Part shown: positions 16,748-23,103 of the stretch, piece by piece
Layout: each line of letters starts with the position of its first letter
Numbering within the stretch: position 1 is the first letter of the stretch
Assembly: GCA_018333895.1 (NCBI GenBank)
Contig: JAGXSJ010000152.1
Coordinates: 1 to 40,142, forward strand
Length of the DNA: 40,142 bases
DNA from: Truepera sp.
GTDB lineage: Bacteria > Deinococcota > Deinococci > Deinococcales > Trueperaceae
Direction of reading: 5' to 3'
Notes under the pieces: model-generated
Databases searched by the model: none
The model's input: the letters and a program-made list of their open reading frames with translations, nothing else
What the model was told of the DNA's origin: nothing
Made by a program: the position numbers and the translations under genes

Positions 16748-17521
16748 ATGCAGATCAGCAAAACAACCAGGCAACAGCTCGACCTGTTGTGGCTGCTAGT
16801 AACCAAAGAGGTCACCTTCAGATACAAGCGCACCTTCCTGGGGTTTTTGTGGACGCTGCTGAATCCGCTCCTCACGGCGCTGGTGTTCTTTGTGGCCTTT
16901 ACCATATTCATGCGGTTTGAAATTGAAGACTTCGCCTTTTTTCTGCTGGCGGCTCTTTTTCCCTGGAGCTGGTTTGCCGGCTCGGTTACTGTTGCCACCG
17001 GGACTCTCACCGGCAATGTCTCGCTGATCCGCAAGGTGGTCTTTCCCAAACATCTGCTAATTTTGTCGGTGGTTATTGCCCAGATGGTCAACTTCGCCTT
17101 CACCCTGCCGGTTCTGCTGGGCCTGGCCTTCTTCTACGACCTTCCTCCCAGCCTTAACTGGCTAATCGGCATCCCCATACTGGCTACCGTGCAGTTTGCC
17201 ATTATCTACGGCCTGGGCCTGATGGTCTCAGTGGCCAATGTTTACTTCCGCGACCTCGAGTACATGGTGACGGTGGTGATTAGCCTGCTGTTCTGGATGA
17301 CCCCCATCATCTACCCGCTGAGTGCAGTGCCCGAGGGGGCGCGGCCCTTCTTGACCCTGAACCCCGTCAGCTATCCCATCCAGGCCTGGCGCGACCTGTT
17401 CATGCACAACACCCTCAACTGGCCCTATATTGGAATTGGCCTGGTTACCGCAGTGGTGGTGCTGCTGCTAGGGCACTGGCTCTTCCGGCGGATGTCCGGC
17501 AGGCTGGACGAGGTGCTCTGA
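16748..17521 (+). CDS. ABC-2 type polysaccharide export permease (Wzm-like)
   Basis: The 257-residue protein has six membrane helices and the Wzm/TagG pattern: an amphipathic N-terminus LLWLLVTKEVTFRYKRTFLG, the WTLLNPLLTALVFFVAFTIF helix, and the FWMTPIIYPLSAVPEG loop near the end. It forms the channel that flips lipid-linked glycan across the membrane, with the Wzt ATPase as partner. ATG 16748 begins at the conserved family start (MQISKTTRQQLDLL). GGAAGG lies only 1-2 nt upstream, so initiation context is weak. The frame extends left to 16556, but only through repeat sequence. The stop overlaps the wzt start by one base (TGATG). Confidence 0.92.
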   Translation: MQISKTTRQQLDLLWLLVTKEVTFRYKRTFLGFLWTLLNPLLTALVFFVAFTIFMRFEIEDFAFFLLAALFPWSWFAGSVTVATGTLTGNVSLIRKVVFPKHLLILSVVIAQMVNFAFTLPVLLGLAFFYDLPPSLNWLIGIPILATVQFAIIYGLGLMVSVANVYFRDLEYMVTVVISLLFWMTPIIYPLSAVPEGARPFLTLNPVSYPIQAWRDLFMHNTLNWPYIGIGLVTAVVVLLLGHWLFRRMSGRLDEVL

Positions 17522-18318
17522 TGGCTCGCCCTGAGCTTGTCGAAGTGCCCTGCCCTGAGCTTGTCGAAGGGGCTAGCCCGGCTACGGTTATTGCGGCAGA
17601 AAACCTGTGGAAGAGTTTTCCGTTACAGCGCGACCGGCCCGGCCTGAAGGAGCTGCTGGTCAACGCCCCCAGGTTTTTCAACGGCCGGACCAAGGGGTTC
17701 TGGGCACTTCGGGGTGTGAGCTTTACGGTCAACAAAGGCGAAAGCCTGGGGATTATCGGCAGGAACGGGGCCGGCAAGAGCACCCTGCTCTCGCTGCTCT
17801 TAGGCGTGGCCCTGCCCACCAAGGGCAGGCTTGAGGTACGCGGTAACAGAACCCCCCTGCTCGAGCTGGGCGCAGGCTTCCACCCCGACCTGACCGGCAT
17901 CGAGAATATCTATATCAATGGGGTGATGCTGGGCCTGACCCGGGCCGAGGTGCGGGCCAGGCTAGACGAGATCATCGCCTTTTCGGAGCTGGCCGAGTTT
18001 GTCCACCTGCCCCTGCGAACCTACTCCAGCGGTATGCAGATGCGGCTGGCCTTTGCGGTGGCCATCCACACCTCGCCGGAGGTATTGCTAGTAGACGAGA
18101 TTCTGGCAGTAGGCGACGAGTCGTTTCAACGCAAGTCGGGCAAGGCCCTGACCGATCTGATCGGCGGCGGGGTGACCACGGTGTTTGTCTCGCACAGCAT
18201 GGAGGCCATCAAAAAGCTCTGCCACCGGGCCATCTGGCTCGAACAGGGCGAAGTCCGGGCCGAAGGGGAAGCTGGACAGGTTGTCGAAGAGTACTTAAAA
18301 GCCCAAGGGCAGGCTTGA
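17521..18318 (+). CDS. ABC transporter ATPase for polysaccharide export (Wzt-like, no C-terminal glycan-binding domain)
   Basis: The 265-residue ATPase has Walker A GRNGAGKSTLL, the family-specific LELGAGFHPDLTGIENIY, the signature YSSGMQMRLAFAVA, Walker B VLLVDEILAVGD and the switch His in VFVSHSM. It ends VVEEYLKAQGQA, without the extra carbohydrate-binding domain of O8/O9-type Wzt. It powers glycan export with Wzm, to which it is translationally coupled. The N-terminus is odd: residues 3-16 (RPELVEVPCPELVEG) are two copies of the dispersed repeat CCTGAGCTTGTCGAAG read in frame, and the normal protein probably begins near AENLWKSF. Two decayed copies of its 3' end lie downstream at 19129 and 20080. 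Confidence 0.93.
   Translation: MARPELVEVPCPELVEGASPATVIAAENLWKSFPLQRDRPGLKELLVNAPRFFNGRTKGFWALRGVSFTVNKGESLGIIGRNGAGKSTLLSLLLGVALPTKGRLEVRGNRTPLLELGAGFHPDLTGIENIYINGVMLGLTRAEVRARLDEIIAFSELAEFVHLPLRTYSSGMQMRLAFAVAIHTSPEVLLVDEILAVGDESFQRKSGKALTDLIGGGVTTVFVSHSMEAIKKLCHRAIWLEQGEVRAEGEAGQVVEEYLKAQGQA
17529..17569. repeat. Two copies of a dispersed 16-bp repeat inside the wzt 5' end
   Basis: CCTGAGCTTGTCGAAG occurs twice, in frame, encoding PELVE. A variant (reverse complement, CCTGAGCTTTGCCGAAGG) is inserted in the MNT gene at 27648-27671, and related CCTGAG.../CGAAGGG segments form the 100-bp array at 16321. Confidence 0.8.
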
Positions 18319-18564
18319 ATAAAAAGGGTAGGCCAATTACGACCCTAAGAAGGCTGTGGGATGAGAGGAAGGTTGCGTGAAGCGGCCGACGACGCGATCC
18401 CGGTAAGCGTGCTAGCGGGAAACTCCGATAGCGAAGTTGCTTCGCGGAGCCTGGGCTGAGGGACGAAGTGTTCGCAACGACAATTGCCCTGTGCCCCTGG
18501 ACTAGCTCAGGCGCTAAAGTCAGGACAAGCGCAAAGGGCCAGCAGCGAGCCCGAAGCAGCATGC
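18319..18564. other. Intergenic region with a stem-loop
   Basis: About 245 bp after wzt. I find no convincing gene. A bulged hairpin lies at 18423-18449 (CTCC...GCGAAG / CTTCGC GGAG around TTG). No T tract follows it, so terminator or small RNA status cannot be decided. The right end carries the promoter of the next TA module. Confidence 0.35.
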
Positions 18565-18570
18565 TACACT
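18565..18570 (+). promoter_or_regulatory. -10 box of the DUF2281/MazF-like module
   Basis: TACACT with 8 nt (AGAGGCCA) to the ATG at 18579. The AGAGG could also act as a very short-leader ribosome site. Confidence 0.45.
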
Positions 18571-18578
18571 AGAGGCCA

Positions 18579-18785
18579 ATGAGCACGAGCACCGCAGTAA
18601 GGATCTATCAGCGAGTGCGCCGCCTGTCCGAGCCGCTCGCCCAAGAGGTTATGGATTTTGTCGAGTATCTCGAGTTCAAACACAACTTGCGCGATCTGAA
18701 CACCGAACACCTGAGAGCTACCCAGGAGCCGGTGATGCAAGCGATCTGGGACAATCCCGAAGACGAGCTTTGGAATGACGCTTAA
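18579..18785 (+). CDS. DUF2281-like antitoxin
   Basis: The 68-residue acidic protein contains the DUF2281 core LSEPLAQEVMDFVEYLEFKH, typical of small antitoxins that precede PIN or MazF-type toxins. The C-terminal tail (QAIWDNPEDELWNDA) is the acidic segment that usually wraps the toxin. Its stop overlaps the start of the MazF-like gene by 11 bp, the usual coupling of an antitoxin-toxin operon. The antitoxin would neutralise the downstream ribonuclease and autoregulate the operon; this is inferred from the family. Confidence 0.75.
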   Translation: MSTSTAVRIYQRVRRLSEPLAQEVMDFVEYLEFKHNLRDLNTEHLRATQEPVMQAIWDNPEDELWNDA

Positions 18786-19080
18786 GCCGGGAGAGATAGT
18801 CGCCATACCGTTCCCTTACACGGATCTGCGTGCAACGAAACAGCGTCCCGTACTAGTCTTAACGCCCGAAGACGCCCGTGGCGACTTCATCTCCTTAGCT
18901 ATCACCTCTGTTCCAACAGCTGAACTAACAGTCAAAATCGAGCAAAGCGAGATGGCAAGCGGCCAACTCCCCAAAACCAGCTGGATTCGGTGCAACAAGG
19001 TCTTTACCCTAAGCACCGCCACCACCAGGAAAACATATGGGTTGGAATCTTGTGGTAAAGTTTCGCAGTGTGATGGCTAG
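18775..19080 (+). CDS. MazF/PemK-like mRNA interferase, C-terminus probably frameshifted
   Basis: The 101-residue product begins LKPGEIVAIPFPYTDLRATKQRPVLVL, the MazF/PemK fold with its conserved RPVLVL strand, and continues to SWIRCNKVFTLSTATTRKTYG. The last 14 residues (LESCGKVSQCDG...) no longer look like the family. In the next frame the text continues VVKFRSVMARAESL, which resembles the closing MazF helix. A single-base deletion near 19035 is therefore plausible, leaving a shortened toxin. If active, MazF-type enzymes cut mRNA at short motifs. It is coupled to the DUF2281-like antitoxin and followed within 50 bp by a remnant of the wzt 3' end. Confidence 0.72.
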   Translation: MTLKPGEIVAIPFPYTDLRATKQRPVLVLTPEDARGDFISLAITSVPTAELTVKIEQSEMASGQLPKTSWIRCNKVFTLSTATTRKTYGLESCGKVSQCDG

Positions 19081-19128
19081 GGCCGAGTCATTGTCTCGTA
19101 ACCCTACGGCTGTCAGGCATTTGGACGA

Positions 19129-19188
19129 TGGGGCGAGATACGGGCAGAAGGCGAAGCGGGGTGGGTGGTGGAGGAGTACCTATTTTAG
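19129..19188 (+). pseudogene. Remnant 1 of the wzt 3' end
   Basis: Read from 19129 the sequence gives WGEIRAEGEAGWVVEEYLF and stop. The intact wzt end reads QGEVRAEGEAGQVVEEYLKAQGQA. About 19 codons are recognisable, in the same orientation, directly after the MazF-like gene. It is either the tail of a former wzt paralogue or a homology tract left by recombination. Confidence 0.8.
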
Positions 19189-19212
19189 GGGTATCTCCCT
19201 TTTTTCTGCCTG

Positions 19213-19241
19213 TTGACGTTTGGGGGGGGGTGGTCTATGCT
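19213..19241 (+). promoter_or_regulatory. Promoter with G9 tract in its spacer, driving a MNT/HEPN operon
   Basis: TTGACG (19213-19218) and TATGCT (19236-19241) are separated by exactly 17 bp, and the spacer contains nine consecutive G (19222-19230). The downstream leader carries AAGGAGG 7 nt before the ATG at 19313. Slippage in the G run would change the spacer length and therefore promoter strength. Confidence 0.7.
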
Positions 19242-19312
19242 CTGTTTCGAGGCGGCCTTCTGGTGAGGCTACCTGAGTAGTTACAAATCGCTTTGCGTAA
19301 GGAGGCGGGGTA

Positions 19313-19660
19313 ATGAGCCGACCAATGGTTGATGATGGCCATGGGGCGCAAAATAGCATTGTGCTTGCCCGGTGCCGGGAGGCATTAAAAAAAAGTGCTC
19401 CCGAGGCGACCGTTATTCTTTATGGTTCCCGGGCGAGGGGGGATGCGAAGCCGGATTCTGATTATGACCTGTTAATTTTGCTGGATGGAAAGGTAAATTG
19501 GCTGCTGGAAGACCGGATACGGCAAAGCCTGTATCCGCTAGAGATGGAAACAGGAGCGGTTTTGACCGTTACCTGTTATAGCAAAGAAGAGTGGTACTCG
19601 CCTACCTATCAAGCCATGCCTTTCGTACGGAACGTAGAGCAAGAGGGCATTGCTTTATGA
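19313..19660 (+). CDS. MNT-domain nucleotidyltransferase (antitoxin-type)
   Basis: The 115-residue protein has the minimal nucleotidyltransferase signature YGSRARGDAKPDSDYDLLILLDG, with GSRARG plus the two catalytic Asp of SDYDLL. Such MNT proteins pair with HEPN proteins; in characterised type VII systems the MNT modifies the HEPN toxin with AMP. ATG 19313 has a clear AAGGAGG site. The stop overlaps the HEPN start (ATGA), so the two are coupled. Codon choice and AT content differ visibly from the GC-rich core genes nearby, suggesting recent acquisition. The promoter contains a G9 run. Confidence 0.87.
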   Translation: MSRPMVDDGHGAQNSIVLARCREALKKSAPEATVILYGSRARGDAKPDSDYDLLILLDGKVNWLLEDRIRQSLYPLEMETGAVLTVTCYSKEEWYSPTYQAMPFVRNVEQEGIAL

Positions 19661-20058
19661 ACGCGGAAATAAGCAAATTGGTTGATCATCGACTGGATCG
19701 GGCTAATGAATCAATTCGCGAAGCCGATCTCCTTTTAGAGGCAGGTTATGCCAATGCCGGTGTCAATCGTCTCTTCTATGCATGTTTTTATGCTGTATCA
19801 GCCCTTTTATTGACAAAGGGGCATTCCTCTCCAAAGCATAGTGGTGTCAGAGCCCTTTTTCATCAAAAAATAGTGAAACCTGGCCTGGTTGAAGTAGCTA
19901 TGGGACATTTATACGATAGGCTGTTTGACAGCCGTCAAAAATCGGATTATGTTGATCTGGTGAAATTTGACTTAGCGGATGTAAAGCCGTGGGTAGCGGA
20001 AGTTAAAGCGTTTGTCGGCAAGATTGAGGGCTTGATCACAGTGGAAAGACAAGCCTAA
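19657..20058 (+). CDS. HEPN-domain protein (toxin-type partner of MNT)
   Basis: The product is 133 residues and helical, with the HEPN core YANAGVNRLFYACFYAVSALLL followed by KHSGVRALFHQKIVKPG, the conserved Arg/His region of this subfamily. HEPN proteins in such pairs are RNases held inactive by the MNT partner. Start ATG 19657 overlaps the MNT stop by 4 bp. A longer reading frame from 19591 was rejected because it would overlap the MNT gene by 70 bp. It is AT-rich compared with core genes. About 20 bp after its stop begins a second remnant of the wzt 3' end. Confidence 0.85.
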   Translation: MNAEISKLVDHRLDRANESIREADLLLEAGYANAGVNRLFYACFYAVSALLLTKGHSSPKHSGVRALFHQKIVKPGLVEVAMGHLYDRLFDSRQKSDYVDLVKFDLADVKPWVAEVKAFVGKIEGLITVERQA

Positions 20059-20079
20059 GCATGAAAGCATGGATCAATC

Positions 20080-20178
20080 TGCGACCGGGCAAGCTGGCTC
20101 GAGCACGGCGAGATCCGCACGGAAGGCGAAGCGGGGTAGGTTGTAGAAGAGTATTTGAAAGCACAGGGGAAGGTTTGA
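20080..20178 (+). pseudogene. Remnant 2 of the wzt 3' end
   Basis: From 20080 the frame reads CDRASWLEHGEIRTEGEAG, stop (TAG), then VVEEYLKAQGKV and the natural TGA. The intact gene reads CHRAIWLEQGEVRAEGEAGQVVEEYLKA; the TAG corresponds to a Gln (CAG) codon. About 32 codons of clear homology lie between the MNT/HEPN operon and the methyltransferase-glycosyltransferase gene. Confidence 0.88.
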
Positions 20179-20188
20179 GGTGGCAGCG

Positions 20189-23101
20189 ATGGAAGATGTG
20201 GTAAGACATGTAAGAAGAACGGGTATGTCCGCACTGGTTTCCAAAAGTATGCTGTTAGAGGCGGACTTGCTTGACAGTGGGGCAGGCCCCTGGGTCGGTC
20301 ACATTCCCTTTGCTTTTTGGATCATAGAACAGCTCCGGCCGCGCATTTTAGTTGAACTTGGCACTTATTACGGCCAGTCCTATTTCAGTTTATGCCAAAG
20401 CGTGCGCGCCAATGGGCTTTCCACCAAATGCTATGCAGTTGATACCTGGCAGGGCGACGAACACGGAGGGTTCTACGGCGAGGAGGTGTTTGCCCATGTC
20501 GAAGCGCGCAACCAGCGCGAGTATCACGCTTTCTCACGGCTCCTGAGGATGCGTTTTGACGATGCGCTTTCGTCCTTCAGCGATGGCACTATTGACCTTT
20601 TGCACATTGATGGCCTGCACACTTATGAGGCGGTGCGGCATGACTTTGAAAGCTGGCTGCCAAAGCTTTCTTCGCGCGGCGTGGTCCTGTTTCACGACAT
20701 TAACGTCCGTGAGCGCGACTTTGGCGTCTGGCGGCTGTGGGAGGAGCTGTCAACGAGTTATCCGCACATCGAGTTTGAGCACTCTCATGGCCTCGGGGTG
20801 TTATTTGTTGGCAAACTTCAACCGCCCGGCATCATAGGGTTGTTAGAGGAATGGTCCGCCCCTGAAGGTAGCTACCTCATAAAGAATCTCTTCGCAAAAT
20901 TTGGACATCTGGTGAGTCTTGAGTATCAGACCAACGATCACAACCAAGGCATAGCCAAGCGCGACAGCCAGCTTGCCCATCTCAACCAGGCAGTAGCCGA
21001 GTACCAAGAGCAGCTCACCACCATTAGCCACACCCTGGCCGAGCGGGAGGAGCAGGTTATCTCGCTCAACCAGGGCATAGCCGAGCGCGACAGCCAGCTG
21101 GCCAGCCTCACCCAGGCAGTAACCGAGCATCAAGAGCAGCTCACCACCATTAGCCACACCCTGGCCGAGCGGGAGGAGCAGATCGTCGCGCTCAATCAAG
21201 GCATAGCGGAAAGGGACGGGCAGCTCAGCCAGTTGCGCGAACAAGAAGCCCAGCTGCAAGAACAAGCCAAGGTGCTGCTGGCTTCAGCGCAGGAAGCGGG
21301 CGCGCTAATCGCCAGCCTTAGTCAGACGATCGACGAGCGGGAGGAGCAGGTTATCTCGCTCAACCAGGGCATAGCCGAGCGGGACAGCCAGCTCGCGACC
21401 ACTAGCCAAACCCTTGCCGAGCGGGACGTGCAAATCGCCACGATTCTTAGTTCGACAACTTGGCGGCTAACCGGACCCCTGCGGGTGGTTGCCGATCAGC
21501 TCAAGCGGATACGGCGTTGGTTACGGTTCTCGGTACGCAAAGTTTTATTCGCTCCAAAACGGTTTGATGCGGAGTGGTATCTAAAGCAGAATCCAGATGT
21601 TGCGATGAGCGGTATGGATCCCTATAAGCACTACATACTTTTTGGAAAAGCAGAGGGTCGCAAGCCAGCACCCGATACGTCACTGTTACACGGCAAGAAA
21701 AGTAGTGTATTTCATTTGTTGAGAATCGCACCGCAAATAATTACCCAAAAAGGTGGCATCTGGCGCACCTGTGCGGCGGTACTGCGTGTATATCGTCGCG
21801 AAGGCTTTGCCGGCATCAAGGTGCGAGCTTTTGGGGGTCCCTCACTGTTACCCGCCAGAGGGCCTCTCCAGAGTCCTATGTGGTTCTTCGACATTGTGAA
21901 TGACACCGCGATTCGTCAGAGTTTTTGGACATTGCAACACGTTATCGCTTTGCACGCGAAGAACCACGGCGAGATAACGCACCTGATAGCATTACCATTT
22001 TTCTCCGCAGGTGGCGCCCAACAGACAGCCACGAATTTTGCGTGTGCTGTTGCGCGTACAGGCGGGAGCGTCCTGATGCTCGCTGTCGATCGGAAACTGC
22101 CTGTCAGCACAGCTGTGACACCTGCCGGGAAAGTGCTCGCCATTGACCTTGAAGAGTACTTTCCTGGCACAGATATGGAGGTTCGCGAAGCCCTTCTCAT
22201 GGCCATGATTAGAATGGTTGCCCCAAGAGTGCTTCACATCATAAATTCGGAGGTGGGCTGGCGCCTTGTAATCAAATTTGGGAACCGCATTAGGCAAGTG
22301 TGCAGAGTGTTCGGTTCCATATTTGCGTTTCAGTACGACTCGAAAACTGGCGCAAAGATCGGCTATGCAGAAACCTTCCTTCGTGACGCACTTCCCTTTT
22401 TGGATGGGTTGCTCACGGATAATAAGCGGTTCGCAATTGATGCCATCGCGGATTACGGATTGGAGGCCGAGAAGGCAAAGTTTCATGTAATATATAACCC
22501 TTGTCGTTTTGACAGCGCAGAGATTGCGTCTGAGCGCCTGAGAACCCTCGCGGCCTCTATTGCGGACGCGCAACGTTTGCAGATCGTTTGGGCAGGACGG
22601 CTGGACGCAGAAAAGCGCCCCGACCTACTTTTCGAAGTGGCGCGTCTGTGTCCTCAGATGGATTTCCATGTGTTTGGCGCAACCATAGTTGACTCGTCTC
22701 TGAGCCTCGGTGCGCCTCCAGCAAACTTGCAGCTTCGCGGGCCATTCTCCTCGCCCCTAGACGTTATTCGCGACTCGAACTACCACGCTTATATGTTCAC
22801 CTCTCGCTGGGAGGGTATGCCCAACACTGTCATCGAGTTCGGGGCCGCCGGATATCCCGTCATTGCTGCAACGGTTGGTGGAATTTCGGAACTGATAGAC
22901 GAGTCCACCGGCTATCCACTTCCTGCCAGAGCAAGTGCTGCTGACTACGCTCGCTCTCTGGAAGCTGTCCGTATGGAGCCCGATATTGCTGCACAACGCG
23001 CAGCGGCGCTTGTGCGGAGAATTGCGGAAATCCACAGTCAGAACTCGTTTTACTGCACGCTCAAAAACGTTCCCAGCTATCTCATTCCCCCAAAAGGCTA
23101 A
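20189..23101 (+). CDS. Methyltransferase - coiled coil - GT4 glycosyltransferase fusion
   Basis: The product is about 970 residues with four parts. (1) Residues 1-230 form a class I SAM methyltransferase (ILVELGTYYGQSYF motif I; DLLHIDGLHTYEAVRHDF; VVLFHDI). (2) About 250-420 form a coiled coil of 42-residue repeats (NQGIAERDSQL, HTLAEREEQ). (3) A linker at about 425-500 has WRLTGPLR and WYLKQNPDVAMSGMDPYKHY. (4) About 590-970 form a GT-B/GT4 transferase with WAGRLDAEKRPDLLFEVA and NTVIEFGAAGYPVIAATVGG. It may both methylate and extend a glycan, with the coiled coil as a ruler or scaffold; this is inference. ATG 20189 (GAGG upstream) is preferred over GTG 20180. It begins immediately after a wzt remnant. 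Confidence 0.88.
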   Translation: MEDVVRHVRRTGMSALVSKSMLLEADLLDSGAGPWVGHIPFAFWIIEQLRPRILVELGTYYGQSYFSLCQSVRANGLSTKCYAVDTWQGDEHGGFYGEEVFAHVEARNQREYHAFSRLLRMRFDDALSSFSDGTIDLLHIDGLHTYEAVRHDFESWLPKLSSRGVVLFHDINVRERDFGVWRLWEELSTSYPHIEFEHSHGLGVLFVGKLQPPGIIGLLEEWSAPEGSYLIKNLFAKFGHLVSLEYQTNDHNQGIAKRDSQLAHLNQAVAEYQEQLTTISHTLAEREEQVISLNQGIAERDSQLASLTQAVTEHQEQLTTISHTLAEREEQIVALNQGIAERDGQLSQLREQEAQLQEQAKVLLASAQEAGALIASLSQTIDEREEQVISLNQGIAERDSQLATTSQTLAERDVQIATILSSTTWRLTGPLRVVADQLKRIRRWLRFSVRKVLFAPKRFDAEWYLKQNPDVAMSGMDPYKHYILFGKAEGRKPAPDTSLLHGKKSSVFHLLRIAPQIITQKGGIWRTCAAVLRVYRREGFAGIKVRAFGGPSLLPARGPLQSPMWFFDIVNDTAIRQSFWTLQHVIALHAKNHGEITHLIALPFFSAGGAQQTATNFACAVARTGGSVLMLAVDRKLPVSTAVTPAGKVLAIDLEEYFPGTDMEVREALLMAMIRMVAPRVLHIINSEVGWRLVIKFGNRIRQVCRVFGSIFAFQYDSKTGAKIGYAETFLRDALPFLDGLLTDNKRFAIDAIADYGLEAEKAKFHVIYNPCRFDSAEIASERLRTLAASIADAQRLQIVWAGRLDAEKRPDLLFEVARLCPQMDFHVFGATIVDSSLSLGAPPANLQLRGPFSSPLDVIRDSNYHAYMFTSRWEGMPNTVIEFGAAGYPVIAATVGGISELIDESTGYPLPARASAADYARSLEAVRMEPDIAAQRAAALVRRIAEIHSQNSFYCTLKNVPSYLIPPKG
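20941..21440 (+). repeat. 126-bp in-frame tandem repeats encoding the coiled coil
   Basis: Starts of the repeated CAACCAGGGCATAGCC segment fall at 20941, 21067 and 21193 (period 126 bp, 42 residues). A further copy at 21361 is offset by 168 bp. Long stretches are nearly identical, so the coiled-coil length is likely to vary by recombination or slippage. Confidence 0.85.
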
Positions 23102-23103
23102 AC

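Noticed and set aside
21992-22573. 193-codon minus-strand frame inside the large glycosyltransferase fusion
   Set aside because: It lies opposite the GT4 domain and shows no recognisable domain.
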